A DNA stretch of 64,000 nucleotides, taken from Allantophomopsis cytisporea. Lineage: Eukaryota > Ascomycota > Leotiomycetes > Phacidiales > Phacidiaceae. The number at the start of each line of letters is the position of its first letter. Position 1 is the first letter of the stretch. Location of the stretch: positions 1,302,001-1,366,000 of the forward strand of contig CP103020.1 of the NCBI GenBank assembly GCA_024752435.1, read 5' to 3'. Positions 23,176-35,361 of the stretch are shown here, one piece after another. The translations under genes were made by a program, and so were the position numbers. Under the pieces are notes generated by a model. The model saw nothing but the letters and a program-made list of their open reading frames with translations. It had not been told where the DNA came from and did no database searches.

Positions 23176-26100
23176 ATGGCTGGAGCGAAGAAAAAGAAGA
23201 AGCCAGCCTCTAATCCGGCCAGAGGATTTGCAACAACTTCTATTGCATCAAAACCCCGTGCCGAACAATCGCAGGACATAGTCGACAGCGGGGCTACCAC
23301 TGATCCTACAACACAGGCGAATAGCAAAAATGAAGGTAACTCAGTTGTTGCTGCACCTTCAACAGAAATCAAAGCAGCTGTGGAATCCGAGAAGACTCTT
23401 ACGCCCGAAGAATTTGAGAAACAGCTGGAAGAAACCGAACTTCAAACACTAGTCGAAAAGCATGCTCAAAAGTCCAAGAGGGAGGCTGCACGTCAAGCTA
23501 CACGATTACATACCGATCGCCGTATTCTTCGCAGTCAAGCAGAGACCTTGTCCACTCGAAAATGGCTTCCAGCCGAATTGATGGATACCATTTTGGATAT
23601 GATAAAGACAGACAATCGTTCTGCTGGACAATCGCAGGGAACAGATAGCGGATCCACAAAGTTATTGTCAGAAGAAGACTTGACTATTAAGCTCTGGACA
23701 CTTCAACAAACTTTGATTAGTGCGGGGTTTTCAGAAAATAGAGTACAGGCTTGTCTTCGACATATATTGGAATTGTCGGGGAAGATCTCCGCGAATAACA
23801 AGGACATGATTTTTGGTCTGGAGGAATCATTGGAGTGGCTTGCTCGCGAATGTGATAAAGAGGAACTGCCAGACTACGATGGTTGGCAGCGCAAGCATGC
23901 TATTACAGCATCAAGGTCTCAGCTTGGTAAGAGGAATTACACTTTGTCAGGATGGTCTGCTAAGACTTTCAACTCAGATGGCGCTCTTGAAACTCCCTCC
24001 ACTTCTGGTACCGCCACACCAAGAACGTTAGAGGCAGACATGCGACATGTTGCTATTAACGATATCCCAGGCCAGCCTCAGGAGTCCAGTACCCCAGCAA
24101 AACCAATGAACCGAGTTCGAAAGCCGATTGAATACGATAGCGATATTGATCCTGATGATCTTTTGCCAGTATATCTTGATACTAAAAAGAAGCTCTTTCT
24201 TCTCCAAGCTCCAATTGAGGCTGATCGAGCACCTTTGCGGCGCCCAACAGCCAAAAAATCTAAGTCTCAAGCTGCGGAATCCCCTGAGATAGCGAAACTA
24301 CAAAGAAAGCTGAAGCAGATAGAAGACGATGTACTTTTCGACAAATACGACGCTGACCAGAAGTGGTCCAGCCAGCGAATTCAGCTTGAGAGGGATGCTG
24401 CTGCTGCCCGAAGCGCCGTTATCCTTGAAGCCCAGAACAAAGAGGATTCCGTGAACAAGGAAAGCTCCACAGAAGTTGACGAGGAAGAGTCGGAGGATGA
24501 GATTAGCAAAGAGGCAGCCAGAATTGGTGCGGAGATGCTCGAGGCAAATGAGAGTGATGACGATGAGGCCCTAGCAGATCTTTTTGCCAGTCTTCCAGTT
24601 ACTGAGGTTGATGCCGTTACTGGAAAGAGTAACCAGGTAGTCAACGGAAGTGACGGAAGCAAGGTTTTCATCAGAGATTTTGGAAAATGGACTGGTGTGA
24701 ACCCAAGAAGAGTCCTCGAAGAGGCCTGTCGTGCTAGGTATGCTATTTTTATTCATTCTGAAAGCCACTTTACTACTATATATGTAACTAACTTATCTAC
24801 ATAGAGATTCATCGGTAAGATTTGTCTATAAGGTCATATCTTCATCGAGCTTCTCCAATCGACATTCTCTACAAATTAACTGGTCTAAGTCGCAAGAAGT
24901 TTTGCCAGAGTCTGCATTCTCTGCTATCGAATGCTTTTCTTCACCTAAATCGACGACTATCAACATGACATCGATTTCGACCCCAGACAGCCAGCAGTCC
25001 GAGGCATATATTTCTACAACTGCCCTCTTTATGATTTTTGGCTCGTCTACAAAAGAGGACAAGGTCTTTCTTAGACTACCTCCGGTGTGGCGAGAACTCT
25101 GGAATGAGTTCTTGGAGGTTAAGAAGGATCTGATGGATACTGCCGATAGAGAGTCGATCAGATCGCTCCGAGATGTCATTCGTCACAAACGCGATCTGGA
25201 GGAGGAGGATGGTGTGGTTCTCACAACAGCCTTCAAGAAACGCGGGGCTTTCCTTACCCCAAATGACACTAGCGACGAGTCTGGAAACGATAAACCTGGT
25301 AAGGGAGCCTTGACACAAGAGGCTCTGCAAGCTATTTGGTGGAACAAGATGAGTGCGCCATCATATCAGCACATGCTCCAGTCTCGTATGCAGCTTCCAA
25401 TGTGGGGCTTCAAGGAAGAGGTTCTAAGAACGATTGATCGTGAGCAGGTTGTCATTATCTGTGGTGAGACAGGCTGTGGTAAAAGTACTCAAGTTCCTGC
25501 GTTTATCTTAGAACACCAGCTTGCCCAGGGCAAACCATGCAAGATCTACTGTACTGAGCCTCGTCGTATTTCAGCAATCTCTCTAGCTCGTCGTGTAAGC
25601 GAAGAGTTGGGAGAGAGGAAAAACGACCTTGGTACTCCTCGATCGCTGGTTGGTTATGCAATCCGTTTGGAGTCCAATACTTCGAAAGAGACCAGACTGG
25701 TTTATGCCACAACTGGAATTGTGATGAGAATGCTTGAGGGCTCCAATGACCTCAAGGACATCACGCACATCGTTCTAGATGAGGTCCATGAGCGTACAAT
25801 TGACAGCGATTTCTTACTCATCGTCTTGAGAAAGTTGATGACACGTCGACCTGATTTGAAAGTTGTCTTGATGTCTGCAACGGTTGATGCGGACAGATTT
25901 TCCAAGTATCTTGATGGTGCTCCAGTTCTCAATGTTCCCGGCCGTACATTCCCGGTTCAGGTCAAGTACCTTGAAGATGCTGTTGAGATTACTGGATACT
26001 CTCTCGACAATGGTTACCAGAAGCGTCTCACTGATCTGGATGAGTCTGATACCGAGGAAGCTCAAGATCCTCCTGGTACAAAGGTTGATGGTGTTTCTGA

Positions 26101-27862
26101 ACTTCAAGGATACAGTGCCCGAACTCGAAACACATTGAAGCAGATCGACGAATACCGCATCGATTTCGACCTTGTTGCACAACTGATCGCTAAGATAGCA
26201 TATGACGAGCAATATGCCGTATACAGCAAGGCTATTCTTGTTTTCCTCCCTGGTATAGGTGAGATTAGACAACTCAATGATATGCTTGTTGGACATCCTG
26301 CATTCGCACAGGGCTGGTACGTATATCCTCTTCATTCGACCATCGCGAGCGAAGATCAGGAAGCTGCATTTTTGGTCCCACCTGAGGGTACAAGGAAGAT
26401 TGTACTTGCCACAAACATTGCGGAAACGGGTATTACAATTCCAGATGTAACATGTGTTATCGATACCGGCAAGCACAGAGAGATGAGATTTGATGAGCGA
26501 CGACAACTCTCTCGGCTTTTAGAGTCCTTTATTTCTCGAGCCAATGCTAAGCAGAGACGTGGTCGTGCTGGTCGTGTTCAGGAGGGTCTTTGCTTCCATA
26601 TGTTTACCAAACACCGACATGACAATATCATGGCCGATCAACAGACTCCAGAGTTACTTCGCCTTTCGCTGCAAGATCTTGCTATTCGTGTCAAGATCTG
26701 CAAATTAGGTGGTATCGAAGACACTCTTGGTCAAGCATTGGATCCGCCTTCTACTAAGAACATTCGTCGTGCAGTTGATGCACTTGTTGATGTCAAGGCC
26801 TTGACATCTGCGGAGGAGCTCACGCCTTTGGGTCAGCAGCTAGCACGATTACCGCTGGATGTCTTCCTAGGTAAACTCATTTTGCTAGGAAGCATCTTCA
26901 AATGTTTGGATGCCGCAATTACTGTAGCTGCAATCTTGTCTTCGAAGTCTCCCTTTTCGGCACCATTCGGGTCACGATCTCAAGCAGATACCGTCAGATT
27001 AGCATTCAAGCGAGGTGATTCTGACCTTCTTACCGTATACAATGCATACATAGCTTGGAAGCGTGTATGCAACACGAACGGCTCTGAATACCAATTTTGC
27101 CGAAAGAACTTCCTTAGTGTTCAGACACTATCGAACATTGAGGACCTCAAAGGACAACTTGTTGTGTCACTTGTTGATTCTGGATTTCTACCACTCACCG
27201 ATGCCGAGAGGTCTTCTTTGAACAGAACACGCTTTGCTCAGAGGCGTCGTACATTCTTCGAACTCCCACAGCGATCGAATCTGAACAGCGACAATGACTT
27301 GATCACAACATCAGTCATTGCTTGGAGTTTCTATCCTAAGCTATTAGTACGAGATGGTAAAGGTTGGCGAAACATTGCCAATAACCAGAACATCAGTCTT
27401 CATCCGTCTTCCGTCAATAAGGGTCGCAGTGAACTTAGATGGCTCTCATACTATCACATCATGCAAGCGAAGCAGTAAGTTCTATTCCAGTAATTAATGA
27501 ATTTTTACTAATAACCACTAGATTCTATAACGCTCACGAGACAACCGGGGTTGAAGATTTTGCAATCGCCTTGCTTTGTGGTGATGTGAGATGCGATGTA
27601 AGTCATAATCCGTGGTTCTGTGTGCTTTAGCTAACAAGCACAGATGTACGCTGGTGTTTTCATCCTCGATGGTAACAGAGCTCGCTTTGCAGTTTCTGAC
27701 TGGAAAACAATGCTTGTGATCAAGACATTGAGGATGAGATTACGAGATATTTTGACCAAGTCTTTCCGTAATCCGGGTAAGCCTCTGACAGCACAGCAGG
27801 TTAAATGGATGGAGGTTTGGCAAAAGATTTTTACTCAGGAACCAAAGGAAATCAGAGCATAG
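23176..27862 (+). CDS. DEAH-box RNA helicase, DHX29/DHX57/YLR419W type
   Basis: Model join(23176..24737,24805..27474,27522..27597,27644..27862), 1508 residues; all three introns keep frame. The N-terminus is Lys-rich (MAGAKKKKKP), followed by a coiled, charged region and a UBA-like segment (about residues 170-240, ISAGFSENRVQACLRHI). The helicase core shows motif I GETGCGKST (about 740), Ia TEPRRISA, II DEVH (about 846), III SAT (about 878), V ATNIAETGITIPD and VI QRRGRAGR (about 1106), then the winged-helix, HA2 and OB parts up to residue 1508. Motif II as DEVH rather than DEAH is normal for this branch. Relatives are large RNA helicases; mammalian DHX29 acts on the 40S subunit in scanning, and yeast YLR419W is less studied. 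Divergence from GCN1 fits a translation role but does not prove it. Confidence 0.9.
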
Positions 27863-28957
27863 GATGGTACTTTTCAGATAGAAGAATTAGGGTAGCAAAT
27901 GACAGCCATCAAGTGAATAAAGAATGATTTCAGACGATACGAGCGTTTCTGTCATGAGTCAAGGTTGCTACAAAGAATAATAATAAAAAGAAGATTGGAA
28001 AATCAAGAACGAAAAAGAGATTACCGAACTATCTTTTTTTTCGTAAAATCGCCTTTGTTTCATATCTCTTTTGATTGTGTAGGGTAAATCGCCTTTCCGA
28101 GTCTTGCTTTGATTTGGATCTATACATGCTCTCTAATTCATCGAGCTTTTTTTTTTTCAACCTGTCAAAACTACAGATAAAGCTACTACATTGTTGTGAT
28201 AAGTTGGCTTCTTGTTCCCGAAGTTGACTTTGCTCTTGGATTATCTTTTGAATTCCTACACTAAGGTGTTTTCGGGTTCTGATCTCACACCTACTTGACA
28301 TATCCCCTTTGCTATGCAAACAATCTCTAACCTCATACTTCAGGTACTAAAATTAGATTCCTGCATGTCCAGTTGAGCAATTCTGATTATTTCTGAACAG
28401 AAATCGGTGTATAGAAAGAATCTTGGTGATTGGGCCCCTTGAAACGCCAGGTTTTGCTTTATGAGTAGATTCTGTTCTCATAACCTGTTTTAATCTTGCA
28501 CTGTCACATTCTTTACCCTCTTCCTACTCGCGATTTAATGTTCCGTAGTAGTACACAATAAAATACAATAATATAACGAGATATTATAGAAATGTTGTTG
28601 TGTTTAGTTGACCAGTTCTCAGAGTAGAAGGATTCTGGCTAGCTATCTATATGCTGCAACTTGCGTATTTGAGTAACTAACAAACTGGTTTAGATACGGT
28701 ATAGGTCTCTCAAAATCATTACAATATAATCCTTAGATGACATGATTCTAGTCTTGCTAGCTATGTACCTAGTATCATCAAATCAATTTCTAAAGTTCAT
28801 CGCTCGATTATTGCCTCAGGAGACAGGCCAACAAGCATATCCGCAAGGCCTCAACAAAGGCCCACATAGCTAAAGCGCGTGGAATTTTCACCACCATCCG
28901 TTAGCGACTTTTCTCTCATGATTGAGTATCTACATAACCTCAATTTTTACATCAATA
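27863..28957. other. Intergenic region upstream of tRNA-Pro copy 1
   Basis: About 1.1 kb, AT-rich, beginning with the helicase 3' UTR. A minus-strand frame at 28029-28319 gives 96 Lys/Gln/Ser-rich residues but begins at TTG and looks like translated AT-rich DNA. No gene is called. Confidence 0.5.
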
Positions 28958-29029
28958 GGCCTGATAGTTCAGTGGTAGGATTCTTGCTTTGGGTGTAAGA
29001 GGTCTCCGGTTCAATCCCGGATTAGGCCC
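28958..29029 (+). tRNA. tRNA-Pro(UGG), copy 1
   Basis: A complete 72-nt cloverleaf without intron. Acceptor stem GGCCTGA pairs with TTAGGCC (one G-U), discriminator C. D stem GTTC/GGAT, anticodon stem CTTGC/GTAAG, loop TTTGGGT with anticodon TGG, T stem TCCGG/CCGGA with loop TTCAATC. The A- and B-box promoters are inside the gene (B box GGTTCAATCCC), and a T5 terminator follows at 29039-29043. It decodes CCA and by wobble other Pro codons. Confidence 0.95.
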
Positions 29030-29863
29030 TATGATATATTTTTGCTCTTGCTGCGTATATACATATATATGTATGGATTGGGAGACACACTCTGTAGTGG
29101 AACTTTTAATATTCTGCTTCAGTGGGAGATTGCAGTAGAATTCTGAGCAGATCTAAGTGACATGTATTTTTGGTACCAATGATTCACTGGTGGTTTTCTC
29201 AATCTCTCTCTCGAAGTCTCAAGTGTTGGTTGAACTTGAAATATAAAGAAACTCTTTCTTGCCTTTGAAAAATGTTTGGGTGTCTTCGTAAATAGCACAG
29301 AGTTTTATTGAAGTCTCATTATCGGACTTCGTATTTCTACAACTGCTTTCCGTCCACATAATAATAACTCACTTGACATACTTGGTCGAATCTTGTCACT
29401 TGATATTGTTACTGACTTCCAAGGGAATTTAGACACTATTATTAAATAATAGTAAAAGGCCTCTCCATATTTTATGATTGTCTCCCAACAACGAGTCCAT
29501 AGTTTGAAAAAGAAATTCCACTTGTTCAACATGGCATATAATGTTACCGATTCCTATACTCTGTAATCCATCAAAAATTATTCACATCCGAACTTCCTCC
29601 TCCACTCTCTGACTTTAACAACTGAAATTCACACCCATTAAATCCCAATCCCTCAATAATTGCAATGCACTTATCTCTATCGTTCAGCTTCAGTATCTAA
29701 CCTTGAAACCCCACCAACCTACCATTCCAACAACCTCTAGCCATAACACTAACCACTTCCGCTCAGTCATATCTGCTCCACCACGCAAAAATTTCACCAG
29801 CTCCACCCACAACGCACCATAACACAACATCACAACGCAGCAAAAGTGAAAAAATATATCGTA
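29030..29863. other. Spacer between the inverted tRNA-Pro genes
   Basis: About 830 bp of AT-rich DNA between the 3' ends of the two convergent tRNA genes. No ORF with protein-like features, no transposon ends and no target-site duplication were seen. Both edges carry the shared 3' flank of the tRNA genes including their T-run terminators. Confidence 0.6.
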
Positions 29864-29935
29864 GGGCCTAATCCGGGATTGAACCGGAGACCTCTTACAC
29901 CCAAAGCAAGAATTCTACCACTGAACTATCAGGCC
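29864..29935 (-). tRNA. tRNA-Pro(UGG), copy 2 (inverted)
   Basis: Same 72-nt gene as copy 1 on the opposite strand, differing by one base: D-stem GAAT in place of GGAT, which turns a U-G pair (12-23) into U-A. Anticodon TGG, discriminator C. A T6 terminator lies downstream on the minus strand (29849-29854). Both copies should be functional. Confidence 0.95.
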
Positions 29936-30244
29936 TATCGATGTTGAGTGGAGGATTATGTGGTACTGTAAATGCTGTTGAGATATGGAGGTTTCATGTT
30001 GATACACATGTTGGGATGCATGAAATATACAATTTTGATGAATAATACGAAACGTAAGAAACAGCAAGAGAATACAAGTAGATGTTGTGAATTATAATGT
30101 CCGATATATTATGAACTGTTGTAAGTTCTGTATCCCATACATACTCCTTTCTTATACGCCGTGATATCTGGTATTTCTCCGTATGCCATATTATTGTACA
30201 AAATCCGCACTGCTCTACACTCCCCTGAACCTCCCTACAATCCC

Positions 30245-33045
30245 CTACACCGTCTTTATCTCTGGTGCAGTAACAAACGTTTCCAAAGGTGGTCTGCTTG
30301 GCACAACAACATTCCCATTCTGCACTACATCGGGCTCAACCCCACTAACAAGGGCCTCATCGGACAATACATCTCTTACAGGGGGCACACCAACCGTACT
30401 CGTCAACGTCGTCATACTCGCACTCGCACCATGCTGCTTGAGCCCAAATGGCAAGCCAAGTAGACCATTACCCTCAGGTTTGTCACCACTAACACCGTCC
30501 TCAAGCGCATCGGAGGTAGTGATGTCCCTTGCCGGCGGGATCTCTGCTGTACTAGTGAGCGTTGTCATGCTCGCAGACGCAGGCTTATTCTTGATAGTGA
30601 ACGGAAAAGCGATGCCAGCTGCCTTGGGACGTTTGAGATCGAATTCCTCTGCAGGTGCATTGGCAATTGCTGATTCGACAATAGTAGGGGCGACAATGGT
30701 TGGGGTGGGAAGGGAGGTAGCGGAGCCTGTAGTATGTCCGTTCCCATCTGCGAGGCTGTCTTGAGAGTAATGCGGGGAGTCTTGGCCTGTTTGGTTGAGA
30801 TCTGTAACTGTACGTTGACGGGAAGTTCGTCGTTGTGTCCATTTGCCACCGGGGTGAAGCCTTGTGGTATCGGTTTCTTGGTCGTTAAGAGGGCGCGCGC
30901 CGGCACCGTTCGCCCCAGTGACCTTGATTGTTGCAACGCCCTTATCCTTATTCTCTGCTGCCTGTTCACGGTCCATGGTTACCTTGTCGTGCTTAGATCC
31001 CCACAATGCCCACATGCTCATGCCAGTAGACCTTTTTCTCTTCTCTTCCTTTTTCATCCTTGCCGTTCTTCTGCCTGCCAACGCACTTGGAGGTGGGACC
31101 TCACCATGCCCAAATGATTCATATCCAGCTGCCATCTCTTTCATTCTCATTTTCTGTACATTTCTCTTCGCACTTGCAAATTTGGTATCCCATTCCTTTT
31201 TTGCCGCCATCCACTTCTTGACAGGGCCCTCCTTGATCACTCCAATTTGGCTATTTGGCATGTTACATGCCGGCAAAGCCGATTCAGGTTCAAGTTCATA
31301 GATATTGCCATGTCGATCAACCCGTTGTCTTATCATATGGTGTTTGAATGGTGGTAAGGGATCACCTGCTTTGCCAACATGTTTAACTTCCTCTTTTTGG
31401 AATATCGATTGGTCCTTGCCATTGCCATTGTTTATGCTTCCCTCTCTTGAACTGTCAGACTGTGACACCACAGATATATCATCGTCGTCTAATATATCGA
31501 TCTCAGTCTGTTGGGCTCTTGCCAAGGCCCATGCTCCAAATTGAGCTATTGAGCGGTACATGTATTTAGCGGGTCTTGTAAAGCTCAATGTAGGTGCCAC
31601 ATGACAAAGATCGTCCCATACTTGCAATTGAACATCGGTTGGCTTCCATCTGTTGATCTGGTTTCTGTTATGGTCATGTGGATTCTCATCGAGGAATGCA
31701 TCCCCTGGTGTATATTTTGTCGGATTTGCAGCCTTATGTGCTACGTATATCTGCTCATCTCGAAGCATTTCACCACCACCAACCAGGATAAGAAGTGGTG
31801 GAAGACCGCCCAAAGATGGCTGTAGGACTGTCGAAATAAGTGGATGAGAAATGAGCTGATTTGATGCATACATCTGAATTTGATCCTTGATCTCGACGAG
31901 CTTGCCATCAATCATGATTGACAAATTATGGCCGGGACCCGGTACAGTATTGGCTGCTGATCCAGATCCATCATTTGTGGCAGTGCCTGTTGCGGCGGTA
32001 TCGTTCTTCGTTCCAGCATCAGGATGCTTGTCCACATGAAATCCTTGGATTGCATCTGCTTCAAGTTCTTGCGATAAATGTTCCTTGTGCGTAATGCCTT
32101 TAACAGCATTTTCAGCCATAGCAAGCATATCGTCTGCATTTGGTGGTGGCCAAGAAGGCGAGGGACGCTGATGGAAACCGTGAGGAGGGATATAATCGAG
32201 TGGATTGTCTGCTGCCACACTCGGGAATGAGTGGGTCAAATCAACCCACGGAGATATGAGAATAGCACCTGCTGGAAGTGGTAGACCTCGATCGCGCAGT
32301 GTTACAAGCATGCTCAAGACCATACCACCTCCAGCTGAATCACCAGCGAGGATGATCGTCGATGGGTCCTGGACACTGAGAAGGTATAGGTAGGCGGCTA
32401 GGCAGTCTTGAAGACCGCAAGGAAATGGGAACTGTGGTGCCAATCGATATCGTGGCGCGAAAACTCTTGCTTTCAATTTGCGAGCGTGCCTTTGCATCTG
32501 ATAGCGATGCTCATCCACACTTCCAAAAAAGTACGCTCCACCGTGAACATATAACATGACCCTCTTCCCTTTGTCGTTGTTTCGTCTACGTTCAGCGTGG
32601 TCTGCTTTCATCTCAATCCACTCGGCTTCCATTTCACTCTCGGGACGTCTCCATTGCCACCACAGCTTTCCTCCAACCTTTTCAATCCCATGATGTCCCA
32701 ACTGTTCCTGGATAGCCTCCGCAGACTTGGTAAGATATTCTGCGGGTATTTTGACCTCATCGACCTTCACCCAGGTTGGATGGGGAACCCATTGTGATGT
32801 AAATCGTTGTATATCCTCGACCGTGTGATGCGATGCGTATATTAAGAACTTTCGAATGAGGTGGAGACCCTCGTCGTATGAAATATGAGCTGTTGGCTTT
32901 TGCGCAAGCGGTTTGCGATTGAGGTACTATTGAAGCATTAGATTGACTTCCCTGCCATTCAAAGGGGTATTCGTACATGAGATAGAAAGGTCAAAATCAC
33001 AGCTGGTGTCACTGCACCACCGACAGTGGCAGTATTAAAGACCAT
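30245..33045 (-). CDS. Alpha/beta hydrolase of the hormone-sensitive-lipase (esterase/lipase) family with long C-terminal tail
   Basis: Model complement(join(30245..32926,32977..33045)), 916 residues, one 50-bp intron in phase 0. A short hydrophobic N-terminus (VTPAVILTFL, about 12-21) may be a membrane anchor. The HSL fold has the oxyanion motif HGGAYFFGS (His about 151), nucleophile GDSAGGGM (Ser about 220), a GGGEMLRDEQ segment with the likely acid, and DDLCHVAP with the likely catalytic His. This predicts hydrolysis of a neutral lipid or steryl/acyl ester; the substrate is unknown. Catalytic parts end near residue 520. The remaining 400 residues are polar, Lys/Ser/Thr-rich and probably disordered, and end with a tandem repeat (see separate entry). 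The start at 33045 is the first ATG that joins cleanly to the conserved exon 2. Confidence 0.88.
30365..30620 (-). repeat. Tandem protein repeat at the hydrolase C-terminus
   Basis: Two copies of a motif about 55 residues apart share ASMTTLTST followed by PPARD or PPVRD, each preceded by an FPF/LPF plus Lys-containing stretch. The DNA copies lie near 30555-30600 and 30380-30425. Repeat length polymorphism is likely. Function unknown. Confidence 0.7.
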
Positions 33046-33988
33046 ACTGCTGATCCTATTGTTCCTGGTCGAGAGAACAATGCAATGCGGGAGAACGGGT
33101 CCGGGATCCCAGTAGATATGCGCAACTGATTGCTAGGAATAGCAAAGAGAAAACAGCAGAACTCACTTACTACCACAGCTCCCTTCAAGTATTATTTCAA
33201 GATTGTTATCTTTATTTTTGGATATGCTCAAGAGTTGAAAAGGGGTATAAAAGGTTAAGGCAGTTACAACAAGCAGTAAGAAGGTTTAAAAATATCGGAC
33301 AGGAGAGAGTTGGGTTGAAAGACATGGGGCCTGTAGATACTAGATGAGCAGATGAACATGCAATCTTGGCGTGTCAGTGGTCTATGGTATTTCACCTAAA
33401 GCGTGCCACCGACGACAATATGGAGACCCCCCACCTCGCTAATATAAACGGTATTACTTAAAGCGTATGAACACAATTCGATCCTCATACTCTTACTGAG
33501 ATGATAAAAAAAGGACACAATTGATGCAAGGAAATACGAGAATAAGAGCAAGACGCGTTGGGGGGGGTGAGAGCAGAGTTGTGACATTCCACATAAGAAT
33601 AGCAATATCAGCGGCGCACAGCTACGCAGGATCTATCTTTGCCCACCATTTAATTCGTGCCAATACACATTTCACTTACACACTTTGCACGCCAAAATTC
33701 AACTACCGATAGACCGACTCTGGCGTCATAACTTTGCCATTTAGCTGCGGAATCTCCACATGTGAGCGTGCCCAAGCGTACACACTCTATCTAAGCACAG
33801 ACACTAGTAGATGTTGACGCCTGGTTAATGAGGCATGAAAACAAAATTGTTTTGGAAATGTTCGCCGATTCTCGAAGGCAAGGCAAGTCGAGAGCATAAA
33901 CTAGATCACTGCGCATACCGACTGTAACTCAACGCGAAACCTCTAAACTTTGACAAAGCAACATTTTTTCCCACCGAAGCGATTCAAA
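33046..33988. other. Divergent intergenic region between hydrolase and TSR2
   Basis: About 940 bp between two start codons facing away from each other, so both promoters lie here. It contains a G run near 33560-33566 and ggtataaaagg near 33244-33254 (TATA-like on the plus strand, some 735 bp before TSR2). No gene seen. Confidence 0.55.
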
Positions 33989-34693
33989 ATGGCCTCGGCT
34001 ACCAACTTCAACCCGCAGCAGGTGCAGCAGGGTCAGGGTGGTGTTCAGGTCTTGCCTCCAAGTCCAGGTGCGAATTATCCAGATTCTATGCCCAGATTAT
34101 TAGGATGAAGCCCAGGAGACACCTTGATAACTAACAATTACACAGAAAAATGCCAAGCAGAATTCGAACTCGGTGTAGCATTGGCTCTTGCATTTTGGCC
34201 AGCGCTGTCTCTGGCAGTACAGAACAACTGGGGAGGACCAGCGTCATCAGACAAGCGCGACTGGTTCGCAGGAGCTATTGTGGAGCTGTGGGACGAGCGA
34301 CCAGACACGGATATTGAGGATGTCGAGACGGTGCTGCTGCAGGTGATGCTTGACGAGTTCGAAGTCAATGTCGACGACGAGAGTGGCTATGAGGTGGCGG
34401 AGCAGATCATGCTCTTCCGGAAACACTGCCTCGAGGGGCGATTCGAGGAGGTGGAGCAATTAAGAGAGCGCTGGGTGGCGAAGGGTGGAAAGGGCGACAT
34501 TGCGCTCGGTGGCTTCACGAGGGTCGAGAGGGGCGAGGAGGACGACGATACCGATTATAGTGAGGATGATGATGATGATGACATGGATGTTGATATGGAT
34601 GAGGTGCCACAATTGGTTGAGAGGGCTGAGAGACCTCCTCCTGAGGTTGATGAGGATGGTTTCACCAAGGTTGTTGGAAAGAAGAGAAGATGA
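33989..34693 (+). CDS. TSR2: Pre-rRNA-processing protein TSR2 (eS26 chaperone)
   Basis: Model join(33989..34067,34146..34693), 208 residues, one 78-bp intron in phase 1 with a ctaac branch site. After a Gln-rich leader the conserved TSR2 domain reads FELGVALALAFWPALSLAV and NNWGG, then WFAGAIVELW and DVETVLLQVMLDEFEVNVDD, typical of the family. The C-terminal part is very acidic (DDDDTDYSEDDDDDD) and ends with GFTKVVGKKRR. In yeast Tsr2 binds newly made eS26, escorts it to the nucleus and releases it into pre-40S particles; the acidic tail takes part in freeing eS26 from its importin. Length and layout match. It is the only gene on the plus strand between the divergent hydrolase and the convergent cortical protein. 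Confidence 0.93.
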
Positions 34694-35361
34694 GAAAGTC
34701 GACAAGGGATAAATGGCATTTTCTGGCGTTGGGATATCATAAACTATAGGGCGTTTTTCAAAAAGTGTGTATATCATGCAGGAAAATTTGTATGGACAAA
34801 CGGACTCCTTGCGGATAGATGTGTTATAGAGTGCAAAGATGGCGATCTGAGTCTTCGAAATTATCGACTGATGTTTAAGATCGATAGCCAGATACATTGA
34901 AGAGACGTTCAATATGTTGTCAATTGAAATAGCTGGGCAGGTTATTGCAAAGTGCGAATCTAGAATACTAAGAAAATAATTGGGATTGTTGAGGCTATGT
35001 GTACAAGCACACCACAAGCGGACTTCTGTTGACGACAGATCTTAAAACATCTCTGCATGAGTCTTGCAAATCCATCATTCAAGGCCATAGTGGAAAGTAT
35101 ACTCTGGATAGACGGGTTGAGATATACCTGATGCAAGCATGAAATCCAAACTGGTATCTAACATAGACTTTGCATTTGACTCCCTACAGACTATAAACAA
35201 GTATACAAACATTAGGCATGTACAAGGGGTATCCTCCAAACTAAATACACACACAATACACAAAATATAGCGGGATTGTCTCCGGCAGTTCCCAATCTTC
35301 TGTTCTTAACTTTCGAGATGCACTGATCGCATCCATAAAATACCCTTCCAACCATTCTGCC
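34694..35361. other. Convergent intergenic region
   Basis: About 670 bp between the stops of TSR2 (+) and the cortical PH protein (-). AT-rich 3' UTR DNA; no gene, repeat or RNA was seen. Confidence 0.6.

Noticed and set aside
25814..26506. 230-codon minus-strand frame
   Set aside because: Antisense to the helicase core, no domain, includes complements of helicase motifs.
28029..28319. 96-codon minus-strand Lys/Gln-rich frame
   Set aside because: Starts at TTG, AT-rich low-complexity translation; no sign of selection as protein.
28921..29943. Transposon or insertion element bounded by the inverted tRNA genes
   Set aside because: No transposase-like frame, no terminal repeats other than the tRNA genes themselves, and no target duplication.
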